Positions 7,203 to 12,812 of a DNA stretch of 12,812 bases are shown piece by piece. Made by a program: the position numbers and the translations under genes. The notes under the pieces were generated by a model. It did no database searches, was not told where the DNA came from, and was given only the letters and a program-made list of their open reading frames with translations. The stretch lies in contig CAUGNZ010000041.1 in the NCBI GenBank assembly GCA_959601045.1, positions 1 to 12,812 of the forward strand, read 5' to 3'. Each line of letters starts with the position of its first letter. The stretch's first letter is position 1. This DNA is from an uncultured Collinsella sp. GTDB lineage: Bacteria > Actinomycetota > Coriobacteriia > Coriobacteriales > Coriobacteriaceae.

Positions 7203-7232
7203 ATTGTAGCAATAAGCATGGGCTTACATCAA
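7203..7232 (-). promoter_or_regulatory. Promoter of the cyclophilin-TPR unit
   Basis: On the minus strand TTGATG (7227-7232) and TACAAT (7203-7208) are 18 nt apart and match a sigma-70-type promoter at four and five positions. Transcription would begin near 7196, about 33 nt before the ATG. The spacer contains a 5-bp inverted repeat, TAAGC-N4-GCTTA (7213-7226), which could bind a regulator; that part is speculative. Confidence 0.6.
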
Positions 7233-7270
7233 TTGCGCACGTAGGTTATGCCGACTATGGCGAACTAATT

Positions 7271-8413
7271 TTAGGAACGCTGCTGCGGCTTCCAGGAGCC
7301 CACGTTGGCGTCGTACTGGTTCAGCGCGCTGTTGCCGCCCTGCGCGATGGGAGCCAGGATCTCGCTTTGGTGGGGACTCATCGACTCGCCATCGGGAATG
7401 GCCAGCGAGATGTCCCAACTCTGGCAGATCACGTCGACACGCTCGTACATCCACTCGGCAAGCTGCTTTAAGTGGGCGATGTCATCCGCATAGACCGTAT
7501 CGTCCTGGTACTTAAGGTTGTTGAGCTCATCTTGCGTCTTTTTGATCTGGTCGCGCAGGGCGTAGGCACTCTGCGACAGCTCCTGACGGGTGGACAGCGG
7601 CGTTCGGAGATAGCCGTTGTTAAAGGAATCGATGACCTCGCCGATCTGGTCCTCGTCACCGTAGGACACGATGGTCTGATACAGACCGTCGAGCCTGGTA
7701 TAGAGCTGATCATCGGTCAGCACGGTTTCTTCCTGGACCACCTCGGCAGAATCGTCTTGCTTGGTATCGTCCTCAGTCGCCTCGCCCTTTTGGCGCGTGG
7801 GGAAGGTGGTTTGTGCAGCTTGGCCAAACTGGTCGTAGAAGCCAGGCATGACACCCATGGGATCGGTCGTCACGAACCAATAGGCACCGCCGCAAACGAC
7901 GGCAAGTACCGCGATGACGATGAGCGGCTTGGGGATATGACGCTTGTGCTTGTGATAGGCGTCCTCGTCGGGATGCACTTTGCGCTTGGGTTTTTGAGCA
8001 TCGTCGTGCAGGGAAACGGGCGTGGGAATATCGACCTTGGGGATACCGAAATCCTTATCGAAAGCCGGCAGCACGCAGGTCTCGTTAGGATCGGCGGCGT
8101 CCGAAAGAACCGCGGCAGCCGAGGCGGGCGCATGAGGCACCTCGGTATCGATCTGCTCTTGCGTTAGGCGCGGAAAGCCCGCCGTGTGGCCCGCTGCCAG
8201 GTCGGATGCGGCCGCGTCCTCGGAGAGGATACCCGGAGCGGGGCGTCCGCATTTGGGACACGTACGATCGTGCGGAGAAAGACGGGCACCGCAGCCCTCG
8301 CAGAACACGAACTCGGTGTGCTCGGGGCCATCGCCCGGACCCACATAGGCGTTGCAGTAGGGGCAGAACGAGGCGCCGTCCTCGATAGTCTTAAGGCAAT
8401 GCGGGCAGATCAC
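7271..8413 (-). CDS. Membrane-anchored double zinc-ribbon protein, function unknown
   Basis: A 380-residue protein. It opens with MICPHC and has two four-Cys zinc ribbons: C3-x2-C6 with C17-x2-C20, and C38-x2-C41 with C52-x2-C55. A disordered Asp/Ala/Pro-rich linker follows, then a basic patch (HKHKRH), one membrane helix (about 162-182) and an extracytoplasmic region. That region has an acidic Gln/Asp/Glu-rich stretch and a helical domain of about 150 residues (from about 230). The layout of zinc ribbon, TM and outer helical domain is common in uncharacterised Gram-positive membrane proteins. Start choice: a longer frame opens at a TTG (8443) without an SD, whereas the GTG at 8413 follows AGAGGAT with 5-nt spacing and puts Met directly before ICPHC. 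The next gene downstream starts 107 nt away behind its own promoter. No enzyme motif is visible. Confidence 0.87.
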   Translation of the reverse strand: MICPHCLKTIEDGASFCPYCNAYVGPGDGPEHTEFVFCEGCGARLSPHDRTCPKCGRPAPGILSEDAAASDLAAGHTAGFPRLTQEQIDTEVPHAPASAAAVLSDAADPNETCVLPAFDKDFGIPKVDIPTPVSLHDDAQKPKRKVHPDEDAYHKHKRHIPKPLIVIAVLAVVCGGAYWFVTTDPMGVMPGFYDQFGQAAQTTFPTRQKGEATEDDTKQDDSAEVVQEETVLTDDQLYTRLDGLYQTIVSYGDEDQIGEVIDSFNNGYLRTPLSTRQELSQSAYALRDQIKKTQDELNNLKYQDDTVYADDIAHLKQLAEWMYERVDVICQSWDISLAIPDGESMSPHQSEILAPIAQGGNSALNQYDANVGSWKPQQRS

Positions 8414-8417
8414 GGCA

Positions 8418-8424
8418 TCCTCTT
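8418..8424 (-). promoter_or_regulatory. Ribosome binding site setting the GTG start of the zinc-ribbon gene
   Basis: AGAGGAT on the minus strand, with GAGG 5 nt before the GTG at 8413. The upstream TTG at 8443 is preceded by CTAACCTCGA, which has no SD. Confidence 0.7.
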
Positions 8425-8516
8425 TTCGAAGCAATTCAAACAATCGAGGTTAGAGCATAACATCGCCACGGCCCCACAGGAGCAAGGCACCAATTCAACA
8501 TCGCCAGGGCGCGTAG

Positions 8517-11240
8517 TTACTTCTTCTTTTTGCTTGGCATCGAGACTTTGATGCCTTGGGCGGACTTGGTCACGCGAGAGCGCTTGGCTCCGGTACTCCT
8601 CTTTTTCTTGGGCTGGGCCTGGGCCACGCCCTCGAGTGCACGGGCCTCGGCCTCGCGAGCGGTGCGATCTTCGCGGCGCTGCGCCATGTCGGCGGCGACG
8701 CGCTTGGCAAAACGCTCGGCCGTCGAACCCGTCGAGCTCACCTTGCCGCCACCGCGACCCAGGTGGACGCGCACACCACGGCCAAAACCAGTTGCGGCAT
8801 GACGACGACGCGGCTTGAGCGAATCCATCATCGTGGCGAGCTTAAAGAACACCGAGCAGGTAAAGACCACGATAACAGCCAAGATAACCATCTGGCCCAT
8901 CGACAGGTTGGCAATAGACAGCAGCTCCGGGAATCCGATAACGCCCACCAGGATGCCGGCGACTACAAACACAAAGAGCACCACACGTAAGGGCGTGAGA
9001 GGCTGCGAGATGCGCCAGATTAGGCTGACGCTCGCCGCGCACGACGTAAGCAGGCACATCGTAGACAGCGTGAGCTGGCTAAAGCCAAACACGCGCGCCA
9101 CAAAGATATCGAGCGCCGCAGCCAAAATGACCGCAATCGACGCCGGCAGTGCACGCTTGAGTACGTTGCTCAAAAACGCACCCTTCACACGAGCATTGTT
9201 GGGCTCCAGGCCCAACACAAAGCCCGGCGCGCCGATGCAGAAGAAGTTAATGAGCGTCATCTGGATGGGCTCGAAGGGGTACGGCGGCAGCGCGATACAC
9301 AGCGCCGCCAGGCCCATCGAGAACAGCGTCTTGGTCAGGAACAGTGAGGCCGAACGCTGCAGGTTGTTGATGGAGCGACGGCCCTCGGCCACCACGGCGG
9401 GCATCGAGGCAAAATCGTTGTCGACGAGTACGATCTCGGCCACGTTGCGCGCGGCATCGGAGCCGGCCGCCATGGCGACGGAGCAGTCGGCCTCCTTGAG
9501 CGCCAGCACGTCGTTGACGCCGTCGCCCGTCATGGCCACGGTGTGCTCGCGGCGCTTGAGCGCCTGCACGAGCTCGCGCTTCTGCTGCGGGGTCACACGA
9601 CCAAAGACATGGTAGCGGTCCACTGCGGCATCGAGCTTGGCCGGCGTATCGAGCGTCGTGGCGTCCACATAAGCGTCCGCCCCCGGCACGCCCACCACGC
9701 GCGCGATCGACGACACCGTACGTGGGTCGTCGCCGCTGATCACGTTGAGGGTCACGCCCTGCTCGTTAAAGTAGCCGATGGTCTCGGCCGCCGAGGTACG
9801 AATCTCGTCGCGGATGGTCACAAATCCCACGGGCTCGGCCTCGCCCACCATATCCCCATCGGGCGTAAAGCCGTCCACGCGCGCCACCACGAGCACGCGG
9901 CAGGTATCGGCAAGCTCGGCGACACGGTTCTCGACCTGCGAAAACACACGCTCCGAAAGCACAAACTGCGCGGCGCCCATCACATAGGAGCCCTGCGCAA
10001 ACGAAGCGCCGCTCCATTTTTTAGACGACGAGAATGGAATGACCGACAGCGGCTCGGACACCTCGACCGGGCGATCGGCGTAATAGTTGAGCAGCGCCTG
10101 GCATGTCTCGTTGGCATCGGCCGAGGTCGCACGTGCCACGTTAGCCAGCGCAAAATCGAGCACTGTGGTATCGACGGGAACAGCCGCCTCGTCCGAGTCC
10201 ACGCCAAAGCCAACACCCTCAACAGGCAGCGGGTAGGTGCCCTCGACCTCCATACGACCCGAGGTAATGGTGCCCGTCTTGTCCAGGCACAGTACGTCGA
10301 CGCGAGCGAGCGTCTCGATGCAGTAGAGCTGCTGCGCCAGCACCTTGCGGCGGGCCAGGCGCACCGTGGCGATGGCGAGCACCGACGAGGTCAGCAGCAC
10401 CAGGCCTTGCGGGATCATGCCCAGCAGGGCGCCCACCGTGGACAGCAGCGCCGACGAAGGCACATGACCAGCCAACAGCTCGGAGAAGCACCATGAAAGC
10501 GCACTATCGCCCGGGGTTCCCGCGGCATCCCACAGCTCGCTCACACTCGAGGCAAACAACGCCAAACCGAGCGGGATCATGATGATGCTCGCAAAGCGCA
10601 CGATGGCGTTAAGCGCGTTCATGATCTCGGAATTGACCTTTTTGACGTACTTCGCCTCGTTATTAATTTTAGCCACGTAGTTGTCGGCGCCGACATGGAT
10701 CACGCGGGCGCGCAGCAGGCCCGAGTCGATAAAGCTGCCGCTCATGAGCTCGGAACCGGGCTGTTTCTTAATAAGGTCGCTCTCGCCCGTCAGCAAGCTC
10801 TCGTTCACGAGCGCCTCGCCCGAAACCACCACGGCGTCAGCGGGAATCTGGTCGCCGCGCCCCAGGCGGATGATGTCGTCGAGCACGATCTGGTCCAAGT
10901 CGAGCTCCACCTCGGCACCGTCGCGCACCGCGATGGCCTTCTTAGAGGTCAGCAGCGTGAGCTTATCGACCATCTTCTTGGACCGCATGGATTGAATGAC
11001 GCCAATAGCGGTATTGAGGAACACCACAAACAGGAACGTCAGGTTCTTAAATGAACCGGTCAAAATGACCAGGAAAGCCAAGATCACGTTGATCAAATTG
11101 AACAGCGTGCAGAGGTTCTCGATGATGAGCTCTTTGACCGACTTGGTCTTGAGCTCCATGTTGCGGTTGATCTTACCGGCGGCGATGCGCTCCTCGACCT
11201 CGGCGGTCGAGAGTCCGCGCTCGATATCCGTTGCTGCCAT
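8517..11240 (-). CDS. CtpE-like cation-transporting P-type ATPase
   Basis: A P-type (E1-E2) ATPase of 907 residues, counted from the ATG at 11240. Key motifs: TGES in the actuator domain (151-154), the phosphorylated Asp320 in DKTGT, KWSG in the nucleotide-binding domain (about 408-411), TGDGVND at the hinge (561-567), and about ten membrane segments. The TM6 region ...IGAPGFVLGLEPN and the ETLARVDVLCLDKTGT context recall the CtpE/Exp7-like branch, in which mycobacterial CtpE is a calcium transporter; calcium here is inference. The TM4 motif is IPQGL (276-280), with Gln replacing the metal-binding Glu of PEGL. About 95 residues after the last TM form an Arg/Lys/Ala/Gly-rich tail ending in KKKK. 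Start choice: the frame extends to GTG 11255 and ATG 11252, but only ATG 11240 has an SD-like GGGA (6-nt spacing), followed by the usual GLSTAEVEERI opening. Confidence 0.9.
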   Translation of the reverse strand: MAATDIERGLSTAEVEERIAAGKINRNMELKTKSVKELIIENLCTLFNLINVILAFLVILTGSFKNLTFLFVVFLNTAIGVIQSMRSKKMVDKLTLLTSKKAIAVRDGAEVELDLDQIVLDDIIRLGRGDQIPADAVVVSGEALVNESLLTGESDLIKKQPGSELMSGSFIDSGLLRARVIHVGADNYVAKINNEAKYVKKVNSEIMNALNAIVRFASIIMIPLGLALFASSVSELWDAAGTPGDSALSWCFSELLAGHVPSSALLSTVGALLGMIPQGLVLLTSSVLAIATVRLARRKVLAQQLYCIETLARVDVLCLDKTGTITSGRMEVEGTYPLPVEGVGFGVDSDEAAVPVDTTVLDFALANVARATSADANETCQALLNYYADRPVEVSEPLSVIPFSSSKKWSGASFAQGSYVMGAAQFVLSERVFSQVENRVAELADTCRVLVVARVDGFTPDGDMVGEAEPVGFVTIRDEIRTSAAETIGYFNEQGVTLNVISGDDPRTVSSIARVVGVPGADAYVDATTLDTPAKLDAAVDRYHVFGRVTPQQKRELVQALKRREHTVAMTGDGVNDVLALKEADCSVAMAAGSDAARNVAEIVLVDNDFASMPAVVAEGRRSINNLQRSASLFLTKTLFSMGLAALCIALPPYPFEPIQMTLINFFCIGAPGFVLGLEPNNARVKGAFLSNVLKRALPASIAVILAAALDIFVARVFGFSQLTLSTMCLLTSCAASVSLIWRISQPLTPLRVVLFVFVVAGILVGVIGFPELLSIANLSMGQMVILAVIVVFTCSVFFKLATMMDSLKPRRRHAATGFGRGVRVHLGRGGGKVSSTGSTAERFAKRVAADMAQRREDRTAREAEARALEGVAQAQPKKKRSTGAKRSRVTKSAQGIKVSMPSKKKK

Positions 11241-11271
11241 ACCACGTCCCATCACGTCGCGTCGGTATAAG

Positions 11272-11305
11272 AAAAACCGCCCGGACCATGCGAGGTTCGG
11301 ACGGT
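11272..11305 (-). terminator. Intrinsic terminator of tRNA-Arg
   Basis: On the minus strand ACCGTCCG (11298-11305) pairs with CGGGCGGT (11276-11283) through 8 bp including one G-U. An inner CC/GG extension follows. The stem runs directly into TTTTT (11272-11276). It lies just downstream of the tRNA and only about 30 nt before the ATPase start. Confidence 0.8.
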
Positions 11306-11316
11306 CTTACGTTCGA

Positions 11317-11393
11317 TGGTGCCCCATGTTGGATTCGAACCAACGGCCTTCTGCTCCGGAGGCAGACGCTCTAATCCCCTGAGCTAATAGGGC
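11317..11393 (-). tRNA. tRNA-Arg (anticodon CCG)
   Basis: The full cloverleaf can be folded by hand. The acceptor stem GCCCTAT/ATGGGGC has one G-U pair. The D arm is GCTC/GAGC. The anticodon stem TCTGC/GCAGA encloses loop CTCCGGA, with anticodon CCG reading Arg codon CGG. A 5-nt variable loop is followed by T stem GTTGG/CCAAC with loop TTCGAAT. The discriminator is A, and the 3' CCA is encoded in the genome (11317-11319). Confidence 0.97.
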
Positions 11394-11404
11394 CAACGTT
11401 TGCC

Positions 11405-11434
11405 ATTATACCCAAGTGCACCACAGGCTATCAA
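11405..11434 (-). promoter_or_regulatory. Promoter of tRNA-Arg
   Basis: On the minus strand TTGATA (11429-11434; five of six matches) and a perfect TATAAT (11405-11410) are 18 nt apart. Transcription should start near 11398, about five bases before the mature tRNA 5' end. Confidence 0.8.
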
Positions 11435-11513
11435 AATAAAAGAAAAAGCTTTGCAATTCCGAGGAAGACGAGGCGCAACGGCCCACTTTAGAAGGCAAAA
11501 GCGAGTCAGATAG

Positions 11514-11519
11514 TATAAA
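11514..11519 (+). promoter_or_regulatory. Possible -10 element of the aroF promoter
   Basis: TATAAA at 11514-11519 (in GATAGTATAAAC) is the best -10-like hexamer upstream of aroF on the plus strand. No convincing -35 lies 16-19 nt before it. A start near 11526 would place the hairpin at 11540-11564 inside the leader. Confidence 0.4.
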
Positions 11520-11524
11520 CTCAC

Positions 11525-11587
11525 ATGCACCATATATACACGGCTCGCGATGCGGGCCGTTTTTGCAAAAGTTATCCATCGAGGTGA
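11525..11587 (+). CDS. Candidate leader peptide upstream of aroF
   Basis: An ATG at 11525 opens a 20-codon frame that ends at TGA 11585-11587 and runs through the terminator-like hairpin. It encodes M-H-H-I-Y at the start, with a Tyr codon (11537-11539) immediately before the hairpin, then Phe and a second Tyr further on. It has no SD, and its ATG coincides with the start point predicted from the -10 at 11514, so translation would have to be leaderless. It may well be a chance frame. Confidence 0.25.
   Translation: MHHIYTARDAGRFCKSYPSR
11540..11564 (+). terminator. Terminator/attenuator hairpin in the aroF leader
   Basis: ACGGCTCGC (11540-11548) pairs with GCGGGCCGT (11552-11560) over 9 bp (one U-G) around a 3-nt GAT loop. 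It is followed immediately by a T-run (11560-11564). This is a textbook intrinsic terminator on the plus strand, yet no plus-strand gene lies upstream. It sits about 35 nt before the aroF start, which suggests attenuation. An upstream AACGGCCC (11477-11484) could pair exactly with GGGCCGTT (11554-11561) and compete, if the transcript begins that early. Confidence 0.65.
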
Positions 11588-11597
11588 GAGGCACACC

Positions 11598-12620
11598 ATG
11601 ATTGCAATTTTAAAGCAGAGCGCCAGCGACGATGCCGTAAGCCATATCGTCAGCTGGATTGAGAAAAAGGGGCTGAAGACCGATGTCTCGCGCGGCGAGA
11701 ACGAGACGATCATCGGCCTGGTGGGCGATACGACCAAGATCGACCCGTTCCTGCTCGAGTCCATGGATGTCGTCGAGCGCGTGCAGCGCGTCTCCGAGCC
11801 GTTCAAGCGCGCAAATCGCAAGTTCCACCCCGAGGACTCCGTCATCGACTGCGGCCACGGCGTCAAAATCGGCGGCGACCAGTTCCAAGTCATCGCCGGC
11901 CCCTGCTCCGTCGAGGGCGAGAACCTCATCCGCATCGCACGCCGCGTAAAGGCCGCCGGCGCCACGATGCTGCGCGGCGGTGCCTACAAGCCCCGCACCT
12001 CCCCCTACGCCTACCAGGGCATGGGCCCCGCCGGCCTCGACCTGCTGTGCGAGGCGTCTGCCGAGCTCGACATGCCGATCGTCACCGAGATCATGGACCC
12101 ACGCGACGTGCAGGTCTTCTTGGACAAGAAGATCGACGTCATGCAGATCGGCGCCCGCAACGCCCAGAACTTCCCCCTGCTCAAGGAGGTCGGCAAGACC
12201 CAGACCCCGATCCTGCTCAAGCGCGGCATGTCCGGCACGATCGATGAGCTGCTCATGGCCGCCGAGTACATCATGAGCGAGGGCAACGACAACGTCATCC
12301 TGTGCGAGCGCGGCATCCGCACCTTCGAAACCCGCACCCGTAACACCTTCGATCTCAACGCCGTGCCGGTGCTGCACCACCTGTCGCACCTGCCTGTCGT
12401 TGCCGACCCCAGCCACGCCACCGGCTACACCCGCTACGTTGAGCCCATGGCGCTCGCCGCGACCGCCTGCGGCGCCAACGGCCTGGAGATCGAGGTCCAC
12501 GACGAGCCCAGCCGCGCATGGTCCGACGGCGCTCAGGCCCTCACCCCCGACCAGTTCGACGACACCATGCGCCGCATTCGCGCCATCCGCGAGGTCGTCT
12601 GCCAAGAGACCATGGAGTAG
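11598..12620 (+). CDS. aroF: 3-deoxy-7-phosphoheptulonate (DAHP) synthase, type I-beta with N-terminal regulatory domain
   Basis: A 340-residue enzyme that condenses phosphoenolpyruvate with erythrose 4-phosphate to DAHP, the first step of the shikimate pathway. Residues 1 to about 70 form a ferredoxin-like (ACT-like) domain as in Thermotoga maritima DAHP synthase, where it mediates Tyr/Phe feedback. The TIM-barrel motifs follow: GPCSVE (101-106), KPRTSPYAYQG (131-141), QIGARNAQNF (183-192), LLKRGMS (206-212) and DPSHATG (270-276). The four metal ligands appear as Cys103, His273, Glu299 and Asp310. From memory the T. maritima ligands are Cys102, His272, Glu298 and Asp309, a uniform offset of one. 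The ATG at 11598 has GAGAGG 6 nt upstream. The frame stays open upstream to 11550, but that would start inside the hairpin. It is followed 3 nt later by tyrA. Confidence 0.96.
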   Translation: MIAILKQSASDDAVSHIVSWIEKKGLKTDVSRGENETIIGLVGDTTKIDPFLLESMDVVERVQRVSEPFKRANRKFHPEDSVIDCGHGVKIGGDQFQVIAGPCSVEGENLIRIARRVKAAGATMLRGGAYKPRTSPYAYQGMGPAGLDLLCEASAELDMPIVTEIMDPRDVQVFLDKKIDVMQIGARNAQNFPLLKEVGKTQTPILLKRGMSGTIDELLMAAEYIMSEGNDNVILCERGIRTFETRTRNTFDLNAVPVLHHLSHLPVVADPSHATGYTRYVEPMALAATACGANGLEIEVHDEPSRAWSDGAQALTPDQFDDTMRRIRAIREVVCQETME

Positions 12621-12623
12621 CCC

Positions 12624-12812
12624 ATGGGTACGGTGAGAAACGCGCGCGTTAACCAGGGCGGTCCCAAATGCGCGGGCATCGTTGGCCTGGGCCTCATCGG
12701 CGGCAGCTTTGCCCGCGGCTATGCGCAGGCGGGCGTTCGCGTGCTGGCCTGGGACCCCGATGATGATGTCATGACGGCCGCCAGCATGGGCACTGTCGCC
12801 GGAGAGCTCAAC
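12624..12812 (+). CDS. tyrA: Prephenate dehydrogenase (N-terminal part, cut by window edge)
   Basis: The first 63 codons of a Rossmann-fold dehydrogenase. The dinucleotide-binding motif GIVGLGLIGGSFARGY (about 18-33) matches the G-x-G-L-x-G-G-S signature of TyrA. A following beta strand, VLAWDPDDD, has the Asp position expected after strand 2. TyrA oxidatively decarboxylates prephenate to 4-hydroxyphenylpyruvate on the way to tyrosine. The ATG at 12624 lies 3 nt after the aroF stop, and GGAG in the last codons of aroF serves as SD (6-nt spacing). The operon partner is DAHP synthase, which supports the call. Cofactor preference and any C-terminal ACT domain cannot be judged from this fragment. 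Confidence 0.9.
   Translation, partial: MGTVRNARVNQGGPKCAGIVGLGLIGGSFARGYAQAGVRVLAWDPDDDVMTAASMGTVAGELN

Noticed and set aside
8414..8443. TTG start at 8443 for the zinc-ribbon protein
   Set aside because: There is no SD before it, and the added residues precede the natural M-I-C-P-H-C opening, for which the GTG at 8413 has an ideal SD.
11317..11393. tRNA-Arg as attachment site of an integrated element
   Set aside because: Its 3' end is intact, no integrase is present, and the flanks are housekeeping genes. I saw no repeat of the tRNA 3' end within the window.
11550..11597. Upstream extension of the aroF frame by 16 codons
   Set aside because: It would start inside the terminator hairpin without an SD, and the ATG at 11598 has a well-spaced GAGAGG and matches the family N-terminus.
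11394..11597. T-box riboswitch upstream of aroF
   Set aside because: I found no T-box consensus sequence, and the space is shared with the divergent tRNA promoter, leaving too little leader for the usual stem I and antiterminator.
1..12812. CRISPR arrays, insertion sequences, prophage or defence genes
   Set aside because: No repeat arrays, transposase or integrase motifs, or defence domains were found in any frame; essentially the whole window is explained by housekeeping genes.

Overview
The window reads as chromosomal housekeeping DNA from a GC-rich Gram-positive bacterium. My best guess is a rod-shaped actinobacterium of the Coriobacteriia (Collinsella-like). The guess rests on GC-rich coding, frequent TTG/GTG starts with strong Shine-Dalgarno (SD) sites, a complete rod-shape operon and a CtpE-like P-type ATPase; no database search was possible. 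There are no insertion sequences, prophage genes, CRISPR arrays, integrases or obvious horizontally acquired cargo. No gap between genes exceeds 300 bases; the longest, about 200 bases, lies between the tRNA and the DAHP synthase gene and is full of regulatory signals.

Layout. From 1 to 11393 everything lies on the minus strand, so transcription runs right to left. A tRNA-Arg(CCG) (11317-11393) has its own promoter and terminator. It is followed by a CtpE-type cation P-type ATPase with an unusual PQGL motif and a basic tail (8517-11240), and then a membrane-anchored double zinc-ribbon protein of unknown function (7271-8413). Next come a cyclophilin-type peptidyl-prolyl isomerase (6621-7163) and a TPR/single-TM protein (5305-6609), probably co-transcribed from a good promoter at 7203-7232. 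The last block is the elongasome operon mreB-mreC-mreD-mrdA(PBP2)-rodA (5189 down to 1, with rodA cut by the window edge). On the plus strand, 11598-12812 carries a type I-beta DAHP synthase (aroF) followed three bases later by the start of prephenate dehydrogenase (tyrA). This is an aromatic amino acid operon entering at the right edge.

How the genes work together. MreB filaments, MreC, MreD, the transpeptidase PBP2 and the glycosyltransferase RodA form the machine that inserts peptidoglycan into the side wall. All five genes are tightly packed. At three consecutive junctions the upstream TAG stop is fused to the next gene's SD sequence, which suggests translational coupling. The cyclophilin/TPR pair and the zinc-ribbon protein are envelope or folding candidates without a firm role. 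AroF makes the first committed intermediate of the shikimate pathway and TyrA acts in the tyrosine branch.

Most of the window is ordinary, and I do not see a wholly new multi-gene system. The strongest unexplained signals are: (1) a perfect 12-bp inverted repeat inside the start of mreC, whose six-base loop presents an in-frame ATG; (2) an apparently complete intrinsic terminator just upstream of aroF with no gene before it to terminate, suggesting transcription attenuation; (3) Gln in place of the usual metal-ligand Glu in the ATPase's PEGL motif; and (4) TTG starts on mreB, mreC and the TPR gene.
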